Assembly (NCBI GenBank): GCA_010015655.1
Contig: ML976713.1
Coordinates: 14,665 to 78,664, forward strand
Origin: Bimuria novae-zelandiae CBS 107.79
Taxonomy: Eukaryota; Ascomycota; Dothideomycetes; Pleosporales; Didymosphaeriaceae
Length of the DNA: 64,000 bases
Direction: 5' to 3'
Shown here: piece after piece, positions 46,544 through 57,900 of the stretch
Position numbering within the stretch: position 1 is the stretch's first letter
How the letters are laid out: every line of letters starts with the position of its first letter
The notes under the pieces: generated by a model
Databases searched by the model: none
The model's input: the letters and a program-made list of their open reading frames with translations, nothing else
Told to the model about the DNA's origin: nothing
Translations under genes and position numbers: made by a program

Positions 46544-47582
46544 TGTTGGCGAGTGTCTGTGGTGTCTCGTCACGCAGTGTGTCTCGCTACGTAGTGACCA
46601 ACGTTAGTAGCTTACTTTTATTAAAATAAGGGAGATAACTTTACTAATTATACCTAGGCTACTATTTCTTTTAATATACTATATATAAGGTTATCTATTA
46701 GGTCTTTAGTTTTACCTAAGAATATAGTATCCTCGTCGAATATCACGTCGCGAGTATTTATTATCTTTACTAAAGAGGGGATCTATATTCTCTAAATATT
46801 AGTTACTCTATAGCTAATTAGATAGCCTATCTAACCTTTAGGGTCTAGCCGCTGGAGCTTGCTCTTACGATGTTTAGTATTATTAGTTATAGCAAAGGCC
46901 TTGCAGCTATAGGCTTTTAAGTAAGCTTAATTAGGCTTTTTTAGTTAGGTAACAACGCTATTCTAAAAAGCTACTATTATAAAGAATACTTTATATAGTA
47001 ATCTTTATTAATTTACGTAGTTTAGGGTTTAATTATAGAGGTGGACTACAGCTTAGGTAATTTTAGGCTATATATACTAAAGTAAGTTAAAATTAAGTTG
47101 TATCGCACGCGCTTTCGCTTTTATTATACTCCATAAGTAGTTAGCCCCTTATTAAGATCCTAAAGAGATAGCTAATCCCTAAGGGACTAAGGTTGGTTCT
47201 CGGGCAGGAGTACTAGTAGGACAGGAGAGGGTTATAGTAATAGCTTACGCTTATTACTAGGACGTTAGTATTAAAGGTATATATAGCATAATTAAATTAA
47301 TAAGATTACTTATTTAGATCTAAATAATAGATTAATAAATAGGTTAAATATAATAATAAAAGACTACTATTGCGTTCCTATATATATAACTGGTCCTACG
47401 AATCCTGGGAGTCCTAAGAGTCCTAAGGTCCTATATGCTAAGACACTTCTAGGACGCCCGATATTTCTAGGACGCGTGACTTGGTCACGTGATCCGTGGC
47501 TAAGTTAGGCACTTTGGCTAGTCGCACGGATAAGTGTCCATGCCCCGCCTCGTATCATGTTGGGCCTTAACGGATCCTAACA
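46544..47582 (-). mobile_element. Ty1/Copia retrotransposon remnant
   Basis: On the minus strand, about 46690-46930 translates as LKAYSCKAFAI…KSKLQRLDPKGWIGYL and NTRDVIFDEDTIFLGKTKD, the conserved end of the Copia integrase and linker to RT. The minus-strand sequence from 47582 begins TGTTAGGATCC, like a Copia LTR start, and carries a CACGTG box at 47486-47491. No RT, no second LTR and no duplication were found, so this is a fragment. The left border at 46544 is a guess from a change in sequence character. Confidence 0.6.
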
Positions 47583-47677
47583 CCCTTTTATTTTATACTT
47601 AAATATTAGGTGCTAAACGCTTAATCTTAATCCCTTACGCTAAGCACTACTTCTTAATATTTACCTTAATAGAAAAG

Positions 47678-47964
47678 TGTTACGATCACGAACCCCACAG
47701 GAACAATAGAGTCAGATAATTACGCCAAGAGAGTTATTGTTGGCGGAATAATCGCGCCAGGGAAACACACAGTAGCGCGGGGCAGCTTAGGTTAGCAAGC
47801 ACGTAATAAAGTCCCGTATAAGCGAGAAGTCCCGCATAAGAGACAGGACTATAGTAAGTCCTAAAGACTACCTCTAGGAGAAGAATCTTAGCGGGACTAT
47901 AATAGTAATTTAGATAATAGCAAGAACTAGGATAGATAGTATATAGTTTAATAATTTCTTTATA
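47678..47964 (+). repeat. Gypsy-4 5' LTR, first part
   Basis: Starts TGTTACGATCACGAACCCC. Aligns with 61244-61530 of the 3' LTR, which has many C-to-T and G-to-A differences. Confidence 0.92.
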
Positions 47965-48218
47965 TGTTATGGGGCGCTCTCGCTTGGTCCAATCCAAGTT
48001 AGGGCAGTAAGGTAATAAGGTGCCTTATAGATTATTTAGTAGTATAAGTTAATGGGACACTTAGCGCGTGCTAGATAATTTAATTTTATAATAAATAAGA
48101 TAATTATTAGTCTATATAGGAGAACGTGCTTGCATAAAAGATATTACGTAATCCCTAGGTAGAGCCTAAATGCTATTATAAGGCCCGTCGTCCCGCTATT
48201 AGCTTCTAGATCGTAACA
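47965..48218 (-). repeat. Gypsy-3 3' LTR, internally deleted
   Basis: 254 bp. Colinear with both ends of the 443-bp partner, but the segment corresponding to about 54440-54628 is missing; the junction is AGATATTACGTAATCC. Confidence 0.9.
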
Positions 48219-48337
48219 CTATCCTCCTCCTTCCTCTGCATGTCCTTATGCAGTAGCTAATATCCTCCTAAAGTATCCTTTATTATTATTTTATTAAAGA
48301 TTAAATAAACTTAATTAGTTAAATTATTATAGTGTCT

Positions 48338-48780
48338 TGCAAGTACTGCGCGAACAAAGGCTTAACTTATAAGCTATTTTGTCTTAAAACGTAGTATAAT
48401 AACTATTATAAGAATAGCGTCGCGAAGTTTAAGCTAGCAGAATTTATAGTTTTAAATTTTTTTAAATTAATTTTAAGGTAAATAGGCTTAAGCACCTAGA
48501 AAAGGTAGCAGTAGTTAAGAAAAAAATAGCTATAGTAGCCTTTTAAGCTACTCGTGCTAAAAGGAAAAGATTACTAAAGTAAAAACATTTACTTAAAGAA
48601 CGTAAGGGGAAGCTCCTTACTAACTTAATAAAATTTATTAAGGAGATTAACCGCCTTAAGGGGCTAAAAGCGCTAAGCTAAGATATTACGTAACTAAAAG
48701 GGGGCTTTATACCTAGTACTATTGCCTTAGATTAGGCCGTCTTTCCTCCACTCTTTAATTCTAATAACCCTAAACCATTA
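48338..48780 (+). pseudogene. Antisense ORF remnant with Cys cluster in Gypsy-3
   Basis: Antisense, between the 3' LTR and the chromodomain, exactly where Gypsy-2 has its Zn2Cys6-like ORF. From 48338 the frame reads C-x2-C-x6-Y-x8-Y-x2-Y. These are the spacings of Cys 1-5 in Gypsy-2, with positions 3-5 being TAT, one RIP transition from TGT. The sixth position is unclear (a Phe seven residues later). One TAG lies inside the cluster. The following sequence is Lys-rich (for example KKKIAIVAF in an adjacent frame), so frameshifts are likely. Confidence 0.5.
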
Positions 48781-48799
48781 GCCCTAACTTTTTTATATG

Positions 48800-51700
48800 C
48801 TCTTAGTAGAACTTCTCTAAGGCCTCTTTATAGTTAGTAAGGTTTCCTATTAGTTTCTATATGTTGTGGCTTTCTGGCCATCCTTCGTATTTCACTAGAT
48901 ACTTATACTAATATCTAAATTTTTATAAATTCTTAATTACTTCGACTTCGTACTCTTTATCCTTAAGTTTTAAATATAATTCTAATTTAGCGTTTAGTAG
49001 TGCTAGTTTTAATAATAACTTATAAAAGACTAGGTAAATGCGCGTATTTATAGGTAATTATAATTTAAAATTTATTAGGCTTTTAATTTCTTAAACCTTA
49101 AATAGTCCTTTTTAAAGGTTATCTAGTTTTTTATTTAGCTATTTTATCTTAAGGTTTTTTCACGAGAAGAGAACTTTATCACCCTCTTTAAAAGTTAGTC
49201 TCTTAATCTTTTTTTATTTGCCTATTTTACTACTTATTTATTATGTTATATAATATTTTTATATAGTATTTCGTGCAGATCTTGCATGCGTTTAGCTTTA
49301 CTAGCTATGTCCTTTGCAACGCTTTTAATGTCTAACGGATCCTAGTAAGTTGTTAGCTCATATCCGTGATTGGCGTAGTATAATAAGTACCTTATAGTCG
49401 CTAATCTTGCGCTGTTATATGCTAGTTAGGCTATTAGTAATAGCTTAACCTAATTATCTTAAAGCTTATTTACGTATATCTAGAGGTATTATTTTAAGGT
49501 CTAGTTTTTTTGCTCAGTTTAGCTATCTGTTTTAAGGTGGAAGCTTGTCGTAAGCTTATATTTAATTCCTAATTTAGCCGTAAACATGGTCTAATACGAT
49601 AATGTAAATATCTTAGCCCTGTTTATAATAAAGTTATCCAGTTATTTAACCTGTAATATTAGCTCTGGTTCTAGTATATAAGCTAATTCTTTTACTAATA
49701 TAGCTTTTTTAATTAGTACGAACCTTAAATCCTTAGTTAGTTAATAGACTATAATTAAAATAGAGTTATAGGGTTCCTTATTCCCTACTGTTAATAATGC
49801 TAGTAATTTTACAATAAAATCTATAGTTACGCTTAACTATAGTCTTAGGGATGGCTATGATAATTATAGAAGGCTATAAGGCTTATATCTCTTAGGTTTA
49901 TTCTTATAACAGGCTAAATAGTTACTTAACACCTTCTATACCGCCTAGCGTAGTCTAGAGATAGCATATTTGTTCGCGATCCTACGCGTTATTTTAGTAA
50001 TTTTTCAGTGTCCCTAGTCTTTATCTTTGTATAGTTTTTTAATTAGTAGCGGGGCGACTTACTTGCTAATTTATATTTTATTTTAATAGTCTCGTGCTAT
50101 TAATTTTATAGTCTTATAAAAATTATATACTTATTAATCTCCGTCCTTAAGTTAGCTATAATCCTAAAAGTCTTTTATAAGTAGTCCCTAATAAGTAAAG
50201 TCTACGTATTATACTTCTAGCATTAGCGCAAGTTACGTTTTATTATAGCGTAACATTCTATTGCTATTCTTAGTAAGAACTATATTATAATTAAAGTTGC
50301 TTTCTTCTTTTATAAGATCTAACTATCTACTAAGAGTATCTACTACTCTATTAGCTATTCCTGCTAGGTAGGTAATACAAAAGTCGTATTCTACTAACTA
50401 TTCTAATTATTTAGCTTATTTATAATTTAGCTTTTTTGTCGTTATAAAGTGCGTAAGGTTTAGGCAATTTAAAAATACTTCTACCTAGTGCTTTACTCCC
50501 TTAAGCTACGCTTCCTATTACTTAAAATAGTTAATAATTACTAGGAGTTCTTTATTATAAATCTTGTAATTAAGCTCTGCTCCTAAGAGTTTTCTAGAGT
50601 AGTAGAATACTAGTCTCCATTTCCTATTATCGCACTCTTATAGGAGTACGGCTCCTAGCGCGTAGTCTAATACGTTAGTGTATATATAATGTCGCCGCTC
50701 TAGGTCGTATATCTATAGTAGTGGCGCCGTTAGGAATAAGCGCTTTAATCTTTTAAAGGCTTTTTTTTCTATTTTCTATAGTAGTTACTATTTCCTAGTT
50801 TTTATAAGTTCTGTTAACGGAGCGGTTGTCTTAGAGTAGTTCCTAATAAATTTATAATAGAAGTTAGTAAAGCCTAAGAAAGACTAGATATTTTTTATTA
50901 ATTCTAGTAGTAACTATTCTTCTATTATTATAATTTTTTTAATCCATTTTAACACCTCCTTAGGATATAATAAATCCTAAGAATTCTATTTTAGTGACAT
51001 AAAACTTGCACTTTTTAGAGTGTAAGAGTAATCTATACTCTTATAGCTTCTTAAACACTTTTTAAACGTGTTCCTTATGTTTGTTTAAGGAACCACTTAA
51101 ATATATTAATCTATTATCTAGATACGCTGTAACAAATATATCTAAGTATTTATATAGTACTTAGTTTATAAGTTTCTAAAATGTTGCTAGGATGTTTATT
51201 AAACCTATTAGCATGACCGTGTACTTAAAAAAGCCGAATTAAGTGTAAAAGGCGATCTTTTATTTATGTCCCTTTACTATTTATTTCCTATAAAATTTAT
51301 CCTAAATATTAAATTTTGTAAACTATTTAGCCCCTTAGAGTTAGTCTATAAGCTTTTAAGATTAGAGGTAACAGGTATTAGTTCTTAACTATTAGGATAT
51401 TTAACTATTTATAATCTATATAGAGTTAAAGCTAACTATCTTTCTTAAGTATATAGAGTATAGGGAATGCTGCAGGACTATAACTAGGCCTCTATTTCTC
51501 TAAGTAGAGATTCTTCTCTAGTAGCTCTTTTAATTCTTATTCTTAATTTTATGTAAGGGGCTCTAGGCGTTCTAGCTATAGCGTAGCTCTTTTTACTAGT
51601 AGTATCTCGTAATCCTACTCTTAGTGTTTAGGTAAAATAGTCTTATTATGTTCCTTAAACAGGTCTGCGAATTCCTTATATTTTTCTAGCAAACTAGGGT

Positions 51701-54250
51701 TTTTATTATTTACTTAGACTAACTATACCTATATACAGCGCACCTGGTTTAGGTATCGCTTAGCAATCCTTTTTATTTAACACTACAATACTTTTTATAT
51801 CGTAGATATCTAGTTCTCCTTCCTTGCCTAAGGTTCCTGGAGAGTTTTCTTTTACTAGGGCTTGTCTTAAGCTATTATGTTTTAGGGTAGGATTATCTTC
51901 TTACGCCAATCTATCTCTGGATTATGCTATTCTAGCCATTCATATCTAATAATGGCTTTAATGTCTCCCATCTCCGCGATAGTAAAGACATGTTAGCTCT
52001 CTAGGCCTTCTATATTAACTTATACCAGCGCTGTCTTAAGGTGTAGCTAACTATTACTATATTCTTGCGATTAGGTCCTATCCGCAAGTCTTATTTATAG
52101 TAGTATTTTCTTTTTATAATATAGTATATTATATTTTTTAATTACTTTCGGGGCGATTAGACACCTGTCTACTTTTAAGTTAATAAGTATTATAATATAT
52201 TGTCCGTGCACTATAATATCCTTAATTAAGTATTTTTAACTTAGTAAGTATCCGCTTAATAAGCTATAATAATTATACTATTACTAGTGTGGCTTATTAC
52301 TTAGTAATACTTTAGTTTTTTAGGTCCTTAAACTTATTTTAAGCCTCCTATAAGGCTTCTGCCTCTTAGATCTAATCCTTAACTTAGGCTAGCTTTGAGA
52401 TCTTCTTAATCTTATACTATTTATATTATTAGTAATATATATTAAGTACTTTACAGACTCGCTTAGACTTGTGTATAGGATCTATTTTATATTAGGTGTA
52501 ATAGGGTGTTAGGCACTCCTCTTAAGATAGTAGATAGTATTCTAAATACTTTTTTATAGAGGCTACTTCTTCTTATAGGCTTAAGTATGCTAGACACTAG
52601 GGGTTGCACTAGTTTTATCTAATTAATATATAGTCCGCGTCCCTTCTTAGCTAAGTATTTCTTATTATTATATTAGTATTACGGGGGTCTAGGCCTTAAG
52701 GAAACTAGCCTATCTTAAACTTTTATTACCTATACTATTTATAAGTAATATTAAAATATTAGTGCTAACTATTCTACTTATAGTGCTTATAGTAGTTATT
52801 TGGCACGTTATACTAATTTTTTTTATAGTTAGTAATAATTTAATCTTCTTAAAATATAAATAGCTTTAACTTAAGTCTTAGAGTGCTATTAGCATTCTTT
52901 ACGCGTACATTACCACCACGTGGCATGTTTATACTGTTTCTGTATCGTAATCTAACGTAGGTAATGCCTTAGGGGACCTTGTAGCTTCTTGGCAAGCTAG
53001 TAGGCGTCCCACGCATGTGGTTCTTGGACGACCACTCTTATCTCGCACTAAGACGGGTGGTGTAGTGTAATGCTAAATACCTAACAAACGTCGTTAGCTA
53101 GTTATTAGAAGATTTAGTATTTATAGAGGATCTTCTATTCCTCCTCTTATTCTATAGGTTCTAGGATCTCCTATGTAAGATCTACTTCGTTGGTTTCTAT
53201 TAGCGTAAGGGTGGCCATAGCTACTTATAAGAGGTTAATTATATTAACCTTAGTCTCTTAACCTTTGTAGTCCTTAGCGAAGTAGCCTTATTTACTATAT
53301 TAGAGGTAGGCTTTATCCTTATATCTCTATTCTTACTTTTCTTATAAAATGCTACTTTTGCCCTAGTAGCCCTTCTTTAGCTAGTAAAGTTACTTTCCTT
53401 TGCTATTTTTCTTTTTATACTATTAGGCTTTGTCTATTATAATAACGTCTCTATCCCTATTCTAAGCTGTGGGTCGGGTGCTAGTTTCCTTTCTTAAGAG
53501 TAGTTAGGTGCCGTGCTGTTTTTCTAACTTTCGTTTATGTAGATAATTATCTACTTTAATAGTATTATTTATAAGTTCTTTTAGATTATTTACTTTTCCT
53601 TAGTAGACTAGCTTATTCTTAACTATTTCTTTTAGCCTATTATAGTAGGCGATTATAAGTAGGGCTTCTCCCTATTCGTTAAGTTCCACTATAATCTATT
53701 TAAACTCTAAGATATAGAGTACTACTAATTTTTCTTAACGTAGGCGTTAACGGCATATTTTAGCCTAATATTTCTTATTAATTATACTAAATATTCTTTT
53801 TATAGCTTTATAGAAAGATTCTTAGTCCTTAAAGGCATTCTTAGTAGCGTTTAACTTATAATTTATAAGCTTATTATGCTTAAGGAAGTTATTAATTATT
53901 AGTTAAGCCTAAGTAGCTACCTTATCTTGTATATTTATGTAGATAACTAAAATCTTATTTTATTCTATTTTAAACATTCTTAGATTATAGTAGATAAATA
54001 GTTCTATTTACGTAAAGAACGTTCTTAGATAACTCTTTTTAGTGTATAGTTCTAGCTTAGGGACTTTTAATTAATACTTTATATCCTCCTAGGTGCTTAT
54101 CTTCTTACTTATCTAATTAATAATTTCCTGTAGCTACGGTATCTAAGCTACTTATTTAATAATTAGCTTTCTTAGAGTCTTTTTTAGTTTACTAGGGCTG
54201 CTAGGGCTAAGGTTATTAAACTAGGTCTTACTATTATACTATAGGGTAAT
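48800..54250 (-). pseudogene. Gypsy-3 Gag-Pol remnant
   Basis: Same order as Gypsy-2, colinear with it along most of its length. RT active site near 51110-51124 reads YLDNR. The chromodomain at about 48820-48990 is still recognisable (EYEVEVIKNL, KYLVKYEGWPESHN). Stops are abundant. Diverged from Gypsy-1/2 at most codons, yet gag, protease and integrase blocks can be matched by position. Confidence 0.85.
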
Positions 54251-54255
54251 TAAAG

Positions 54256-54698
54256 TATTATAGGGCGCTCTTACTTAGTCTAATCTAGGTTACGGTAGTA
54301 AGATAATAAGGTGCCTTATAAATTATTTAATAATATAAATTAATGCGACATTTAGCGCGTGCTAGATAATTTAATCTTATAATAAATAAGATAACTATTA
54401 GTCTATATAGGAGAACGTGCTCGTATAGAAGATATAAGTTAACTATAAGGAGCGTATAAAGGAAATCCGTCCTGTACATATATCCTCCTTGTCCTATGGA
54501 ATCCCACGATATTCCATACCCTAGTTTTATGGGATCTTATGGGATATCTTGGGACGTCACGTGACTATAGTCACGTGGTCCCATGATGTCCTATAGTCTT
54601 GGCGTCTGAGACAGCCTGAGACATTACGTAATCCCTAGATGGGGCCCGAATGCCGTCATAAGGCCCGTCGTCCCGCCGTTGACTACTGGGTCGTAACA
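54256..54698 (-). repeat. Gypsy-3 5' LTR
   Basis: 443 bp. The end near the element's interior is RIPed (TATTATAGGG for TGTTATGGGG); the U3-like part is GC-normal and holds a perfect 20-bp palindrome. Confidence 0.92.
54558..54577. promoter_or_regulatory. Palindrome with two CACGTG boxes in the Gypsy-3 LTR
   Basis: CACGTGACTATAGTCACGTG is a perfect palindrome with a CACGTG E-box at each end, in the U3 part of the LTR, preceded by a CRE-like GACGTCA. CACGTG is the known site of fungal bHLH factors; a role as enhancer is inference. Confidence 0.45.
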
Positions 54699-54703
54699 TT
54701 ATA

Positions 54704-54935
54704 CTTCTCCTACTCTTTGTAGTTAACTTAATATACTACGAGTATATTTCTTATAATAGATTAGTAAATCTCCTAGTTAGTTATTCTATAGTTTATTATA
54801 GAATTAAATTATTCTTAAAATCCCCCTCGTGGCTATCTCTGGCTTTTTAATTACTAAATATCTACAAGGAGCTCTACCCTTAATCTATTCTCCCTTAACC
54901 TCGACTAGGCATAGGTACGTAGAGCTATTATAACA
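54704..54935 (+). repeat. Gypsy-4 5' LTR, second part
   Basis: Continues the LTR after the Gypsy-3 insertion and its TTATA duplication; ends TTATAACA at 54935. Confidence 0.92.
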
Positions 54936-57900
54936 CTTTAACTACCTAAAGGTTTAAAATAACAAAAATAGCTACAATAGCTATTATAGTAAGGGTCGTA
55001 ATAGGAAGCGCGGCTTCTAAACTAATTATAAATACTATAATAGTGTTAGCTAACTAGGCTAATAAAATATAGTAGCTTAAAAAGTAGTTAGCTAAGCTAA
55101 TAGCTTACATTTTAGTAATTATAACTATAGGAAGGATATCCTTTAAAATTCCTAAGGTCTATAAAGGTAAAAGAGAAGGACTTAAGGCTTTTCTTATAAA
55201 TAAAGAACTATACTACTAATACAACAAGGATGTCTTTAGAACTAAGTAGGCTAAAATCCTAGTAGTAGACATGCATATAAAGGGTAAGGTAGCTAAATAG
55301 CTATAACCCCTTACTAAAAATTACCTAGAAAACGAAGATAACATCTTAGAATATAGTAATAAAATTAAGAGAGTGTTTAAAGACTAGGCATCCTTTAAGG
55401 AATAAATCTAAATTATGTTTAAAAAAGTTAGTAAGGAATAATAAGCTAAACCTAAAATATAAAAGTTTAAATATATAGGAATAGCTAGTATATATATAGC
55501 TAAGTTTAGACGCCTTTAAGCTAAAATTAATTAAGACAACGCCCTACTTTAGATAGCCTACTATAATAATAAACAAAAAAAAGTGTTAAGAACGAGCTTA
55601 CCCACCATAATACCGTAGACGACCTTGAAGAACTTATAAAGCTAGCTATATAGATTAATAATAGACTGCATAAATAATGATTAGAAAAGCAAGAGAGTAA
55701 TTATATCTAACCTAATACTAAGACGAGTTAGAAACTATAAAGAGACCGCGATAGAGATATTATAATAGCTAATAAAGCTTAAGAATAGAAACTAAAGAAG
55801 TAGTAAAAGGACTATAAGGATAGACTATATAACTAAAAATAAAAACAACGCTTTAAGGAAAAAGCATGCTTAGGATATAAAGAATAATAGTAGACAAAGT
55901 AAAAAAGTAGAAATTATTTTAGTAGTAATAGCTATACTACGGGCACTAACACCTAGGCTACTAAAGATAAATAAAGATAACGTCTCCAATATAGAGCTTA
56001 AAGTTCTAGAGACACTAGAAGAAACGAAATAGTGGATAGTACACAAGTATGAGGTCTTTCTCTAATTAGCAGAAGGAAACTACTAGGTGTGTAATAGTTA
56101 GATACATATACCTAGGGATTATACGCAAAAAATCGAGCTTAAGGGGCTAAGGGCTACTTTAACCTATAAAATTACTACTAAATACTAAGGAAATGTGCTA
56201 GTACTAAGATACTAAATTAAAATCTAGGAATAATATAAGCGGGTAGCCTAGTTCCTTTATAATAAAGAAGATTGCCGACTGCACGAGATAAAAAGGCAAC
56301 TAGTAGTAATATTACTAAAAGACCCTAATTATAAGTTTATAAATAATTATAAACTAATAATAACTTGCTATAAACATTCCCCTGACAAATAGTTAATATA
56401 CTATAAAGAATTAGGATAGCAGAAGTACTTTAACGATATATACTAAATACATAAAGTATATAAAAAAGCTACAGGCTAGTACCCTAAAAGATTAAACGCG
56501 GGATTAGTATTAACTATAAGAAACTAATAGATAGGGGGCACAAGCCCCGAGCACCTATAATAGATTTAATAGCTAGACTATAATAGAGATTGCCTGGCAC
56601 ACCTATATTAAAAAGAACAAATAGTAGTACTAGAAACGGTACTATTACATAGGGATCTAAAATCCTAGGAATATCTAGTTATAGGATACAGAAAACACGA
56701 AGAACCTTAAAAGAAAGAAAAGGTCTAGCAAATTAAGGATGCTAAAAGCACCTATAAATTACTTTACTAAAAGTAATAGAAGAAGACCAAAAGTAATAGA
56801 AGAAGACTAAAAGTAATAGAAGAAGACTAAAAGTAATAGAAGAAGACTAAAAGTAATAGAAGAAGACTAAAAGTAATAGAAGAAGACTAAAACTAATCTA
56901 GAAATAAAGAAAGCTATATAAATTTGGGTTAAAAAGGTAAAAGCTTCCTAGGATACTACTAAGCAAGCTAATAATAAGTTAAAAAACTAAAGCGCCACTA
57001 GATAAAATACCTTACTAGTAAAGGCGCGATCATAAAAGCAAAAAGGATGAAATAGGCACGAGTAACCTATAATTCACTAAAGAAGTTACTATTAGTAGTT
57101 ACTAAGTAATAGCGCTAATAGACCCTAGAGTGACTAGATATCTAATATCTCTAAAAATAGTAGAGAAATATAACCTATTATATTAAAACAAGGAAACACT
57201 AGTATAAGTAGAAATGGCAAATAGGATAATATCCCAAGGATATAGTAACGGCTAGTTACGCCTTAAAACAACGCTATTACCTATTAGTCTAAATAAATTC
57301 TAGAGCTAATATAGCTTTATCATAACAGACCTTAAAAACATAGAAGTAATTATTAGCTATAATTAGCTTCTAAAGTATAGCCCTGTTATTAACTAGTACA
57401 AGAAGATACTACTTAGCTAAAAACCTACGCTAAAGGTTACTAAAGTACGTAAATTATAAAAAATATAACTATTGACCCTAGATGCCCCGGTATGGCGGGT
57501 TAAAGGATAAGCTAAATAATTTTTAGTTACTAAAATTTTAAAAGTTATAAAAGAAAATCTAGGCTAAGCAAGACTTATTTAGGTATAATACTTAAGCCTA
57601 AAAGAAGGTAAAAGCTACTAAAATTCTTCTAAAATATTAAGAATTTAGAGAATTCTTTAAAGAAATTAAATGTGAAGAACTACTAGAATACTAAAAATAT
57701 AATTATAAGATATCCTTAGTAGAGGGCATAATACTACGCTTAAAATAATTATAACTAATATCTATAGACTAGGAAAAAGAAGTATAGGATTACTTAAGAA
57801 AGAACCTAGCAAAATAGTATATCTAAAAAAGTTAAAGCCTAGCGGCTGTTCCTATACTTTAGGTACCTAAGAAGAATAGCAAGCTACGACGTTATATAAA

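Larger units (their letters stand above)
47965..54698 (-). mobile_element. Gypsy-3: chromovirus-type retrotransposon nested in the Gypsy-4 5' LTR
   Basis: LTRs at 47965-48218 and 54256-54698 in minus orientation, duplication TTATA on both sides (47960-47964, 54699-54703); 6734 bp. A purine tract (AGGAAGGAGGAGGATAG on the minus strand) lies just inside the left (3') LTR, and ACTTTAATTACC just inside the right (5') LTR. The left LTR has lost about 190 bp of internal sequence relative to the right. Confidence 0.93.

Noticed and set aside
46544..47582. Complete Copia element with two LTRs
   Set aside because: A TG…CA pair was looked for (TGTTATGTTGG at 46544 and CCTAACA at 47582), but the adjoining bases give no 5-bp duplication and the inside lacks RT. 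Only a remnant is called.
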